Source: Cephalopachus bancanus (taxonomy: Eukaryota > Chordata > Mammalia > Primates > Tarsiidae). Taken from it: DNA of 64,000 bases. Where the stretch lies: contig JAPVLO010000321.1 in NCBI GenBank assembly GCA_027257055.1, positions 434,001 to 498,000 on the forward strand, in the 5' to 3' direction. The notes below the pieces were generated by a model, which was given only the letters and a program-made list of their open reading frames with translations, made no database searches and was not told where the DNA came from. Of the stretch, positions 45,308 through 55,720 are shown one piece after another. The position numbers and the translations under genes were made by a program. Each line of letters starts with the position of its first letter. Positions within the stretch are counted from its first letter, which is position 1.

Positions 45308-45680
45308 ATGAACATTGATTGAGCACCTGGTGTGTAACAACTGCTGCACTCCATGCTTGTCACAATCACCAGTAGTTTTCAGTCATTAATAGCTGCAACA
45401 AATACAGATTATTGTAGTGCTTTACTTCCCTGAAGATTTGTTTATAGTATTATACAAATTTAGCATGTCACTCTTGTGAATGCTGTTTATCACATGTGTG
45501 AACATGAGGAAATGGACAGGAGCTGCTGGCATAAATCATCTGGTTTGATCTTTACGTCTCTCAAAGGTGGGTCTTCCTAGGTGCAATTTCACGGAAAATC
45601 AAACTGAGATGCAAATGTTAAGTTTCCTACCCAAGATCATGCAGCTAGAACATATTAGAGGCAGCCTAGAAGGCTAAATC
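45308..45680 (-). repeat. MIR SINE, split by an unknown segment
   Basis: GATTGAGCACCTGGTGTG (45,318) and TTTGATCTTTACGTCTC through AAGATCATGCAGCTAGAAC (45,543-45,655) are reverse MIR. The intervening 45,370-45,540 is unrelated sequence. Confidence 0.65.
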
Positions 45681-46039
45681 TTGACTTTATAGTTCAGCAG
45701 TTTGATGAACTAGAAATCCTGAAGGCTTCCACTACAAAACTACTAGATCCTGCATGAAACTTAATAGTCATTTCAATGCCAGGCTCATAGTAAATAACTC
45801 CACATGAACCAAAACAGGTCTGAAAAACCACAACCTAAAAACAGTTCTATGAATGGCAAGCACAAGTCAAAGGTGAGGAGAGTTGCTCAGAGGACAAAGG
45901 CTGATATCAGGGATACACCTGGAAGACTAAGCCTTGTGCCATCAACAGAGTGGGGAGGCTAAATCAATAACTCTGAGGTTGGGTTAAGGACCTACACAAT
46001 GGTAAAATGTTCCCTGGTCAGGGATGCCCCTAACTTGCA

Positions 46040-46440
46040 GCAGGAGCAAATGAAAATTACCACCAAGGAAAGCATCTTCATTTTAGTTCCCCAGGTTTGT
46101 CAGAGATTAAACCAAACATGAGCTCACAAATCAAAGATCACTACACACAGAAGAAACAAACCAAAATAAAACTGAAGCCCTTCACCCCTTAAGGGCTTTA
46201 CGTATTGAAATTATCCAGTACAGAATATAAAGTCATGTTGCATGAAATGTTCAAATAAATTTAAAAATATAGTGACAAATATAAGCAAAAAACTGACCAA
46301 GAATATTTGAGAAGGAACCAAATAGATATTTAATAGGGGAAAGAAATAATGGCTGAATTTTAAAACACAATATAAAGAGTTTAAGTAGAAGATTAGACAT
46401 AGCTGAAGAGAAATCTGAATAAATTATTAAGACTACCATT
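46040..46440 (+). repeat. L1M/HAL1 ORF1 relic, part 1
   Basis: AATAATGGCTGAATTTTAAA, AGACATAGCTGAAGAGAAAT belong to ORF1 of an old L1/HAL1. It continues at 46,768. Confidence 0.7.
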
Positions 46441-46454
46441 AAGAATACAAAAGG

Positions 46455-46753
46455 AGGCCAGGTGCAGTGGCTCAAGCCTGTAATCCCAGCACTTTGGGAG
46501 GCCTAGGTGAGATGATTGCCTGAGCCTGAAGGTTCAAGACCAGCCTAGGCAACATGGTGAGACATCATCTCTACAATAAATCAAAAATTAGCCAGGCATG
46601 GTAGTGCACACCTGTAGTTCTGACTACTTGGAAGGCTGAGGCAGAAGGATCACCTGAGCCCAGCAGGTCGATGCTGGGGTGGCTGTGAGCGTGTCACTGC
46701 ACTCAAGCCTGGGCGACTGAGTGAGACTCCAACTCAAAAAAAAAAAAAAAAAA
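46455..46753 (+). repeat. Alu, intermediate to the young subfamily, exact TSD
   Basis: Flanked by AAGAATACAAAAGG (46,441-46,454; 46,754-46,767). Has the ACAATAAATCAAAAATT linker, CTACTTGGAAGGCTGAGG and GAGCCCAGCAGGTCGATG, but keeps the full-length box A (GGCTCAAGCC) and a partial right-arm dyad (GGGTGGCTGTGAGCGTGTCAC). An informative step between J and the young form. Confidence 0.96.
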
Positions 46754-46767
46754 AAGAATACAAAAGG

Positions 46768-47235
46768 TATCAAGCAATAATGGAGGATAGAACGAGAAAG
46801 TTGAATAACCATCTAATTAGAATTTCAGAAGGAGAGAAGGGAGTGAAGAAAGGAAAGAGAATATTTGAAGAAAATTTTCCAGACTGAAGAGAGACATGAC
46901 GCCATAGATAGAGATACAGCATATACCAGCAGAATAAACAAAAAAAATTTAAAAATGCAAACCTAATCACAGTTCAAAAAAGAAGAATAGAGTCAGAGAC
47001 CTTACAATCATTAAGAGAGAAAAGAGAAATCACCTGCAAAATAATAATATTTAGCTTCACTGGAAACTTCCCAATAGCAACAATGGGAACCAGAAGAAAG
47101 TGGAATCATACTGGTGTGGGGGGGCCTCTCAACCTGGAATTGTGTACAAGGAAAATTTATTTTTCCTAAAACAAGGTGAAATAAAGATATAGCCATAACC
47201 CCAGGATTCCAGAGCTTATGCTTCATCTTCCATAC
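46768..47235 (+). repeat. L1M/HAL1 ORF1 relic, part 2
   Basis: TAATTAGAATTTCAGAAGGA, ATTTGAAGAAAATTTTCC, GAAGAGAGACATGACG, AACTTCCCAATAGCAACAAT, GAACCAGAAGAAAGTGGAAT and CTAAAACAAGGTGAAATAAA follow L1M ORF1 closely, with stops throughout. Confidence 0.85.
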
Positions 47236-47873
47236 TACACTTTTGCTACCAATTCTCAGATAGTTTTAGATTTGACATTATACAGTCATATCACATTTTA
47301 TTGCACTTTGTTTTAGTGCACTTTGCAAATTTTGCATCTTTTACAAATGAAAGGTTTGTGACAGCCTGTATCAAGCAAGTCTGTTGGCGCCATTTTTTTT
47401 AACAGCATGTGCTCATGTTATGTCTCTGTGTCACATTTTGGTAATTATTTGCAATAATCAAAACTTTTTCATTATTATTATAATATCTGTTATGGTGCCC
47501 TGTGATCAGTGATCTTTGACATTACTATTAAAATTGTTTTGTGGCCCCGTGAACCACACTTATATAAGATGGTGAACTCAGTTGATAAATCGTTGTGCTC
47601 TGACTCCTCTGCCAACTTGCTGTTACCCTATCTCTCTTCCTCTCCTTGGGCCTTCTTATTCCCTGAGACAAAACAGTATTGAAATTAGACCAACTAATAA
47701 TACTACAGTGGTCTCTATGTGATCAAGTGAAAGAGTTTCATGTCTCTCACTTTAAATCAAAAGCTAGAAATGTTCAAGCTTAGTAAGAAAGACACGTCCA
47801 AAGCTGAGATAGGCTGAAAGTCAGGCCTCTTGTGCCCAACAGTTAGCCAAGTCATAAATGCAAAGGAAAAGTT

Positions 47874-48163
47874 GGTTTATTTTTTGAGTTGGAGTCTCAC
47901 TCAGTCGCCCAGACTAGAATGCAGTGGCTGCTCCAGGCCACTGCAGCTTTGACCTGCTGGGCTCCGGCAATCCTTCCGCCTCAGCCTTCCAAGTAGCAGG
48001 AGCTACAGGCACGCACTACCCCACCCAGCTAATTTTTTGATTTATTGTAGAGATAAGGTCTCGCCAAGTTGCCCAGGCGGGTCTCGAACCCATGGGCTCA
48101 GGCAATTCACTCATCTCCGCCTCCCAAAGCGTGGTATTACAGGCTGAGCCACAGAGCCCGGCT
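47874..48163 (-). repeat. Alu, young derived subfamily, inserted in Tigger1
   Basis: Flanked by AGGAAAAGTT (47,864-47,873; 48,164-48,173). Minus strand: GGCTCAGCC box A deletion, GGGTTCGAGACCCGC box B, ACAATAAATCAAAAAATT linker, GCTACTTGGAAGG and a short GTGGCC/GGCCAC-type dyad (here GCAGTGGCCTGGAGCAGCC read on its own strand). Confidence 0.96.
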
Positions 48164-48173
48164 AGGAAAAGTT

Positions 48174-49397
48174 CTTGAAGGAAGTTAAAAGTGCTACTCC
48201 AGTGAAAACACGATAAGAAAGCAACACAGCCTTAGTGCTGTGACGGAGAACGTCTTAGTGGTCTGGATTGAAGATCAAACGTTCCATTAAGCCAAAGCCT
48301 AATCAAGAGCAAGGCCCTGACTCTTTTCAAATCTGTGAAGCCTAAGAGAGGTGAGGGAGCTACAGAAGAAAAATTGAATGCAGCAAAGGTGGGTTCATGA
48401 GGTTTAAGGAAAGAGGCCATCTCCATAATGTAAAAGTGCAAGGTGAAGAAGCAAGTGCTGATGGAGAATCTGTAGCAAGTTATTCAGAAGATTTAGTTAA
48501 GATCACTGATGAAGGTGGCTACACTAAACAGCAGATTTTTACTATAGATAAAACAGCTGTCTATTGAGAGAACACACCATCTAATACCTGCACAGCTGGA
48601 AAAGAGAAGTCTATGCCTGGATTGAAAGGACAGACTGACTCTCTTGTTAGAGGCTAATGCAGTTGGTGACTTTAAGTTGAAGTCAATGTTCATTTGCCAT
48701 TTTGAAAATTCTAGGGCCCTTAAGAATCATGCTATCTACTCTGCCTGTGCTCTGTAAATGGCTACTTTAAGCCCACTGTTGAGAACTACTTCTCAGGAAA
48801 AAAAATATTCATTTCAAAATACTACTGCTTGTTTACAATGCACCTAACAGCCAAGAGCTCTGATTGGAGATATACAAAGAAATGAATGTTATTTTCATGT
48901 CATACAATATCCACTCTGCAGTCCATGGATCAAAGAATAATTTCAACTTTCAAGTCTTATTATTTAAGAAATACATTTCATAAGACTATCGCTGCCATAA
49001 ATAGTGATTCTTCTGATGTATCTAAGCAAAGTAAACTGAAAACATTCTGGAAAGGATTCACCATTCTAGATGCCATTAAGGACATCTGTGATTCATAGGA
49101 AGAGGTAAAAATATCAATATTAACAAAAGTTTGGAAAAATTTTATTCCAATCCTCATAGATGGCTTTGAGGGGTTCAAGATTTCAGTGGAGAAAGTCACT
49201 GCAGACCTGGTAGAAATAACAAGAGAATTAGAATGAAAAGTGGAGCCTGAAGAAGTGACTTTTAAACTCCTGCAACCTCATGATAAAACTTGAATGGATG
49301 AGGAGTTGCTTCTTACGGATGTGAAAAGAAAGAAGTTTCTTGAAATGGAAACTACTCCTGATGAAGATGCTGTCAGCATTGCTGAAATGACAACAAA
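48174..49397 (+). pseudogene. Tigger1 transposase remnant, central part
   Basis: Contains the pogo/Tigger transposase core: [14 protein letters not shown] and the DET catalytic region at about 48,510-48,560 (here IDKTAVY, Asp kept), then [18 protein letters not shown] sequence at 48,613. The best open frame (48,886-49,098) reads [20 protein letters not shown] and ends IKDICDS at a stop where the family has a Trp codon. Many stops and a deletion of about 50 bp near 48,762 mean that no product is possible. The family encodes a protein of roughly 590 residues related to human TIGD1. This is a repeat copy, not the TIGD1 gene. Confidence 0.93.
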
Positions 49398-49625
49398 TGT
49401 TAGGTAGTTAGGCAGACATGAGCAGGGGATGAAGAGGGCAAAGTGTAGGAAACGGGAAGCCAGCTGACTTTTCTTTATTTACTCATTTTAGAAATTTTCT
49501 ATCATGATGAGCTGAGCCAAATACAAAAGCGGCTTGTATTTAAAGAGAATTTTTTTTTCTTTTTGTCCCCCCTCTTCCTCAGTGTAACCTGATAGGGAAG
49601 CTGACCTTATCTCTGCTACTGTTTA

Positions 49626-49642
49626 AGAGAGGACAACCAGCC
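49626..49642 (+). repeat. Target-site duplication, left (Alu)
   Basis: AGAGAGGACAACCAGCC, exact copy at 49,934-49,950. Confidence 0.95.
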
Positions 49643-49933
49643 AGGCTCCGTGGCTCAGCCTGTAATCCCGCACCTTTGGGAGGCTGAGGTGAATGGATTG
49701 CCTGAGCCCGCGGGTTCAAGACCCGCCTGGGCAGCGAAACCTCATCTCTACAATAAATCAAAAAATCAGCCGGGCATGGTAGTGCATGCCTGTAATTCTG
49801 GCTACTTGGAAGGCTGAGGCGGAAGGATCGCCGGAGCCCAGCAGGTCGAGGCTGCGGTGGCCGGGAGCGGCCAATGCACTCCAGTCTGGGTGACAGAGTG
49901 AGACTCCAACTCAAAAAAAAAAAAAAAAAAAAA
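49643..49933 (+). repeat. Alu, young derived subfamily, inserted in LTR-A, exact 17-bp TSD
   Basis: Complete Alu with a long pure A tail. Marks: GGCTCAGCC, GAGCCCGCGGGTTC, AGACCCGCC, ACAATAAATCAAAAAATC, CTACTTGGAAGGCTGAGG, GCCGGAGCCCAGCAGGTC, GGTGGCCGGGAGCGGCC. The youngest event in this nest. Confidence 0.98.
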
Positions 49934-50190
49934 AGAGAGGACAACCAGCCATAAAGAGGGAAAACAAGCCCAAGAAGGAACTAACCAGCCAAGACCAGAG
50001 ACTAAGACAAAGGAAACTCAGTCTCTGAGCAGCCCGCTCTTTTTGACTCTTAGATGAGGACTAGTAACTCTGCTCTGCTTTCCTTGCTTGCAGTAAAACT
50101 CTGCCTTGCTGTCCTGAGTCTGGTGTCGTGTTCAATTCTTGTTTCATGAATAACCAACGAACCCCAAACCACCATTTCCACTGACACAAA

Positions 50191-50604
50191 GGATTTAGAA
50201 TATTCTTTCAATTTAGTTGATAAAGCAGGATAGAGATTGAAAAGATTGACTCCAACCGAAACAAGTTCTACCGTAAGCAAAGTGTTATCAAACAGTAATG
50301 CATGCTACAGAGAAATCTTTCTTGAAAGGAAGAGTCAATCCATGTGGAAAACTTCATTTTCATCTTATTATAAGAAATGGCCACAGCCACACCTACCTGC
50401 AGCAACCATCACTCTGATCAGTCAGTAGCCATCAACATCGAAGCAAGACCCTCCAGCAGCAAAAAGAATATTTCTCACTGAAAGCTCAGATGGACATTAA
50501 CATTTTTTAGCTATAAAGTATTTTCAAATTAAGGTGTACATTGTTTTTCTAGACATGATACTATTCACACTTAATGGACTACAGTATAGTGTAGACATAA
50601 CTAT
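50191..50604 (+). pseudogene. Tigger1 transposase remnant, C-terminal part and 3' UTR
   Basis: Resumes at GGATTTAGAATATT after LTR-A. The frame at 50,237-50,428 includes [18 protein letters not shown] and ends TITLISQ at an early stop (TAG at 50,426) where the family continues for about 25 residues. 3' UTR words follow: CATTTTTTAGCTATAAAGTA, GTACATTGTTTTTCTAGACA, TTAATGGACTACAGTATAGT. Confidence 0.92.
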
Positions 50605-51482
50605 TGAAAGTTACCTATAGAAACCCAGAAGAAACTTAGCTTATTCTTAGTTTAGTCTTTTGCCTCAGCATAACCATTAGAAAGCATTCAGACATTCTAC
50701 TGAAAACAAGCAGCAGCCTATCCCATCCCTCCTCAGCAAATCTCCATCAGATGCAAGACCAGGACAGCCCAACATTTCAATTCATGGTTTAGCATAATAA
50801 TCTCTAGTAAACTTTTAGGTTCCTTGTCAAAGCCGAAGATCAAAGATCAACCTTTGGCTGGCCAAAGTCATAAAAGTAATAATATGACCACCTTTGGTCA
50901 CAGAGTTTGTGAGTTGCAAATGTCTGAGTCTGTAAATTGCAAATGTCTAACAAGTCTCTTGCAGGAACCACCCCCCGCCCCAGGATTAACCTAATCAGCA
51001 CTTTGTGTCCTATGTGACACGAATAAACCCCGCCATGGCAGCAATCATGTGACTAACCCACCCATCTGCCTGCTGTCCATCAACTGGCGTCAGTACCTGC
51101 GCTCGCCCGCCTCTGTGATGACGTGAAACCAGACCACCACCCAATCACCTTAATGATCTTCCCCCATCAAGGGAAATGGTTAAAAGGACTCAACCACAAG
51201 CAGTCAGTGGCCATTGCCTTGATGACTCTGGTGTGGACATGTGTTCTTTGAGCTATGGCTGTTGCTATGTTTCCTGGCTCTGCCCCCCCAAACTTGGGGA
51301 AGTGAATCTTTTCTTTTTTCTTTCTCCCTTCTCTTTCTCTAATTTACTTTTAAATAAACTTTTCTTTCTCTGTCTCTCTGTGTGTTACAATTCTTTACAT
51401 TTGCTCCGATCTCTGGGTTACCAGTGCTGCGCCTCCCCTCACCCCTCCTGCATGCCGCCCTCACCCTATCTGTACCCTAACA
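50605..51482 (+). mobile_element. Solo ERV LTR (LTR-B) with exact 5-bp TSD
   Basis: Begins TGAAAGTTACC and ends ACCCTAACA, flanked by ACTAT (50,600-50,604; 51,483-51,487); Tigger1 joins cleanly across it. At 878 bp it is a long LTR. The order fits an LTR: a U3-like region with a repeated word (GAGTTGCAAATGTCTGAGTC at 50,910 and TAAATTGCAAATGTCTAACA at 50,933), a possible TATA-like GGTTAAAAGG (51,177), an AATAAA at 51,351 within TTTAAATAAACTTTTC, then a T-rich and C-rich end. I cannot assign it to a known family. Confidence 0.85.
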
Positions 51483-51592
51483 ACTATTATATGCACTGGA
51501 AAACCAAAACATGCCTGTGACTCACTTTATTGTGATAATCGCATTTCCAATGATCTGGAATAAACCCACAACATCTACGAGGTATGCCTGTA

Positions 51593-52755
51593 TTACAATA
51601 ATTCCCTTCCAGGAAATTCTTCTTGCTTCTTCTGTTTCTTCCTGCCTCTGCTATTACTTTTCAGGTCAGAGCATTTCTATGAACAAAACATGCCATTTTC
51701 ACTGGCTTGTATTTGAGGGAGCTCCAGGGTCTAAACCTTTGGAAGTTGTCATTCATGAAAGACTCTGAAGATGTCAAAACCTTGCACCGTACCCTAGTGG
51801 CCATCTGCCGCCAACAGGGGAGATGGCGACTGGCATGGAGCATACCATGAAGACCCTTGTACACTTTCTAGAAGCCTTTTGTGCACCCTCAGCGGCCACA
51901 GATTGGGTAAACTCTGTGCCTTTAAATATCATCTAATTAGAGTGAACAGAACCTGCAGGCGCAGCGTTAATCTACTGGTTCCCTTCAGGCCTGGGGGCTG
52001 GCCTGGTTTTGCCTTCCATTTCTCCCAAGGTCAAAAATTACTTTGCAGTTCACTTAGCTCAATTTCCCTTTAGAGCAGCACTAGGATAGCTTTTAACGAA
52101 AGGTTTTTCTCCCCCTTGAAATGCACCGAACTCTCAGCTAAGACTCCTGGCCTTAGATCACAAATTCCCCCCTCTACCCTCCCTTCCCTGGAGAACTAAC
52201 TTTGAAGGGTGATTGATTTGCTTAACCTTTGTTGGTACAAATATGAAAGGCAGCTGCCTCTCTTCAGTTAACATTTGAATCCGTTTATGTTATTTCTCTC
52301 TGGGGGCTGGTAGTTCTCGAAGGTCTTCTCTGACCCTCTTCTGCAAACATGGTTAGCTCCTCCTCCTTGCAGAAAATAGGAGGGAATACAGGAGCAAAAC
52401 AGGGGTGGAAGTGGAGAGGTCGTGAAGAGGAAGGAGATAGACCAGGACTCTTGGCAATCAGGCGGCCAGAGGAGTCAGGAGAAGGGCTGCTCAGTCCCTC
52501 CCAGAATTTGTCTCAGCCTCCTCAGGTATCCCTACTTTCTTCTTCCTCCTTCCCTCTGGCCTATACCTCTACTCTGCCCCCACCCTAACATCCCTGAGTC
52601 CTCCTCTTTTTCTTGGACCCCTGGATTTTTTTTTTCCTGGGGCCTAAGACTTCACAATATTGTCCTTCCTCTAACCTTAATCAAGATCTCTCAGGATTGG
52701 TCTCCTGCAAGTCCCATCCTCTTTTCTTGTATTAGTTAAGATAACACTAACTGCT
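51593..52755. other. Unique stretch
   Basis: No interspersed repeat recognised. Around 52,200-52,330 the sequence is moderately AT-rich with TTGATTTGCTTAACC, GGCAGCTGCC and AGTTAACATTTG words. ORFs 52,349-52,739 have no domain. Confidence 0.4.
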
Positions 52756-52764
52756 ACACCAAAT

Positions 52765-52886
52765 AAGCCTAATATATATATGTTACATACATTATGCACA
52801 TATATTACATACATATACATTATATATATATTTGAGCCATGTATATATATACATATATACATACATATGTGTGTATATATATATGG
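52765..52886. repeat. AT-rich region with a perfect 13-bp inverted repeat
   Basis: TA-dinucleotide-rich sequence. ATATTTGAGCCAT (about 52,828-52,840) has its exact reverse complement ATGGCTCAAATAT (about 52,882-52,894) around a TA-rich loop. Confidence 0.85.
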
Positions 52887-52949
52887 CTCAAATATGATAG
52901 AAATGTCTTTCTTGCTCACAGGTTCCTTGTTAATCCCCCAAATTTTCAG

Positions 52950-52965
52950 GGCAGAATTGTCTCTT
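52950..52965 (+). repeat. Target-site duplication, left (L1)
   Basis: GGCAGAATTGTCTCTT, matched at 53,515-53,530 with one mismatch. Confidence 0.85.
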
Positions 52966-53514
52966 TTTTAAAATGTGCTTTTATTTTAAAGATGTGGGGT
53001 GCAATTCAGGGTTAGGTATACAAATGTTCATTATGTAGGTACCCTTGCTGATGAGGCATGCCCCTCCCTCCCCTGGCAGTTTCCCTCAACTGCCAATCCC
53101 ACTCCCCCTCCCATGGCAGTTTCCCACTACTGCCAATCCTTTTCTTTGTTCAAGGTCCACTTATGAGTGAGAACATGTGGTACTGTGTTCTTTGTTTCTG
53201 TGATAGATCACTGAGTATGATAGACTCTAAATCCATCCATATGCTGCATATGCTGCAAAGTCCATATGTTTGTTCTTCTTTATGGCTGCATAATATTCCA
53301 TTGTGTCTATGTACCACATTTTTTAATCCAGTCCAGCAGCATGGTTGATTCCGTGTTTTTGCTACTGTATATAGGGCTTCAACAAACATGTGCTTGCAGG
53401 TATCTTTCTGGTAGAATGACTCGAGTTCCTCTGGGTATATTCCCAGGGTTGTATACCTAACCCCGAATTGTACCTCACATCTTTAAAATAGGGGGATTGC
53501 TGGGTCATATGGAA
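52966..53514 (-). repeat. L1 LINE insertion, 5'-truncated, with an inverted copy of its own 3' end
   Basis: Minus-strand L1 3' end: T-rich start, 3' UTR, then CACTTATGAGTGAGAACATG, TTCTTTATGGCTGCATAATA, CTGGGTATATTCCCAG, GGGATTGCTGGGTCATATGG. Between the last two words, 53,449-53,490 holds a plus-sense copy (TATACCTAACCCCGAATTGT, CTCACATCTTTAAAAT) of the element's 3' end, which lies in reverse at 52,983-53,022. TSD 16 bp, one mismatch. Confidence 0.9.
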
Positions 53515-53545
53515 GGCAGAACTGTCTCTTAAGGGTTAATCAGGG

Positions 53546-54344
<799 letters not shown>

Positions 54345-54527
54345 ATGGCCCAAAATTGCAGTCTTTGGTATTCATCAGAAACACCAGAAGCTATTGTTAA
54401 AATTACAAATTCCTGGGCCCCAACACAGATCCATGGTATACAAATTTCCAGAAGTAAAGTCCCCTTGGCTGCATCAACAACCCATAGATAATCCAGATGC
54501 ACACAGAAGTTTGGGAACTATTGGCTA
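54345..54527 (+). mobile_element. MER5A-type hAT nonautonomous transposon
   Basis: CATCAGAAACACCAGAAGC, AATTACAAATTCCTGGGCCC, AACAACCCATAGATAATCC, AGATGCACACAGAAGTTTGG follow MER5A. Confidence 0.85.
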
Positions 54528-54619
54528 AATGAGTCCGCATTCTAAGGAATCTGAAATGAGAGATGCTCCAGAGACATCCTGAGATATCATAATTCTGTAA
54601 CATCAGGAATGGAAATAGG

Positions 54620-54741
54620 ATTGGTAATGATAGCTAACACTTACTCACCATTTCCTTATGCCAGGTGCTTCTTCCCTCATGCTTTACATGGTTTAATTTA
54701 TTTTCTTCTGACAGTAACCTTATGAAATAGACACTGCTATT
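54620..54741 (-). repeat. MIR SINE, part 1
   Basis: GATAGCTAACACTTACTCAC, TATGCCAGGTGCTTC, ACAGTAACCTTATGAAATAG are reverse MIR, interrupted by an Alu. Confidence 0.85.
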
Positions 54742-55104
54742 TTGCTGGGGGTTTTGTTTGTTTGTTTGTTTTTGTTTTTGAGTCTCTCACTCTGTCGTCC
54801 AGGCTGGAATGCAGTGGCACAATCACAGCTCACCACAGCCTCGATCGACCTCCTGGGCTCGGGTGATCCTTCTGTCTTAGCCTCCCAAGTAGCTAGTATT
54901 ACGGACCTGTGCCACCACGCCTGGCTAATATTTATTTATTTACTTACTTATTTAGAGACAAGTTCTTATTATGTTGCTCAGGCTGGTCTCGAACTCCTTA
55001 CTTGAAGCAATTTTCCCTGCTCGGCCTCCCAAAGTGCTGGGATGATAGGCACGAGCCACCATGCCCAGCTGTTTCTGTTTTTAATTTTTAATTTTTTTGG
55101 TAGT
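54742..55104 (-). repeat. Alu, older J-like, inserted in MIR, with TSD
   Basis: Flanked by ACTGCTATT (54,733-54,741; 55,105-55,113). Reverse dimeric Alu with (GTTT)n at the tail and an expanded (TTTA/TTAC) linker near 54,930. Confidence 0.95.
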
Positions 55105-55245
55105 ACTGCTATTATCTCTATTTTACAGATTACGAAGTAGGGGCACAGAGAGAATTTTCCTCAGATCACATTGCCAGTGAGTAACAAAGCATAAATTTAA
55201 TCTCAGAAAATCTTAGCCCGTGGTCTCTGCTCTTAGCTATGGTGC
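55105..55245 (-). repeat. MIR SINE, part 2
   Basis: TATCTCTATTTTACAGATTA, GGGGCACAGAGAGAATTTTC, CTCAGATCACATTGCCAGTG, GCTCTTAGCTATGGTGCC complete the MIR. Confidence 0.85.
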
Positions 55246-55399
55246 CACACGATTGCCCCCCCCCACCTTTTAATAGGTGTGGGGGCCAAGAGGTGTCTAG
55301 AAGAGAGCTGAGAGGAGAAGGCTGGCAGGACTGTAGAGCTCCACCTGACACCAATCCCCTCCACACTATTAAGAGGGGAAGATGAAGGGAATCCCAGAG

Positions 55400-55720
55400 G
55401 GCCTCTCCCACTTGCCTTTCAGTCTGGCCACTCGGGTCATCATTTCCTGTTGCCCCATCCATGCTTCCCAGGAATGCCAAAGTCTGTTCCCCTTTGCCTG
55501 CCATATTCCCTTCTCTTCATTAATACCTAACAAGATCCTGCTGACCTTTCAAGTCTCCCTGAGATGCCTTAGATAACTCTTCACCCTGACGGAGCCTATC
55601 ATGACTCTTGGACCTTCTTTTGCAAGGACAGCTTCCTCGAGTCATTGTTCCTTGAAAGCAGGGACTCCACTGTCCTGTGTATCATTGTACTCCCCATGTT
55701 GGCACATAAAGTACTCAGTA
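55400..55720 (+). repeat. L2 LINE 3' end, part 1
   Basis: CTGCTGACCTTTCAAGTCTC, CTCTTCACCCTGACGGAGCC, CTTGAAAGCAGGGACTCCAC, GTATCATTGTACTCCCC, GGCACATAAAGTACTCAGTA match the L2 3' end; the last bases AAACGCTG lie beyond the Alu at 56,028. Confidence 0.8.

Larger units (their letters stand above)
49398..50186 (+). mobile_element. Solo ERV LTR (LTR-A) with exact 4-bp TSD
   Basis: Begins TGTTAGGTAGTTAGGC and ends CTGACA, flanked by CAAA (49,394-49,397; 50,187-50,190). The Tigger1 sequence joins perfectly if the LTR is removed. TG...CA ends and a 4-bp TSD point to a class I (ERV1/gamma-like) LTR of about 480 bp without its Alu. The family name is uncertain (MER4/MER50/MER57-like in style). A GTAACTCTGCTCTGC stretch near 50,065 and CTTGCAGTAAAACTCTGCC near 50,088 may be the R region. 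No internal viral genes are present. Confidence 0.85.
47283..51590 (+). mobile_element. Tigger1 (pogo-type) DNA transposon, full length but multiply interrupted
   Basis: Bounded by TA on each side (47,281-47,282; 51,591-51,592). Termini: CAGTCATATCACATTTTATT at the left and CTACGAGGTATGCCTG at the right, the Tigger1 ends. Own sequence is 47,283-47,873, 48,174-49,397, 50,191-50,604 and 51,488-51,590. The rest belongs to an Alu and two LTRs, one with a second Alu. The remaining Tigger1 length is about 2.3 kb, close to the 2.4 kb of the family; a stretch of about 50 bp is lost near 48,762. Confidence 0.97.

Noticed and set aside
47283..51590. A TIGD1-like gene
   Set aside because: Protein similarity is clear, but the copy has TA flanks, transposon termini, many stops and four insertions. 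It is a dead Tigger1 repeat.
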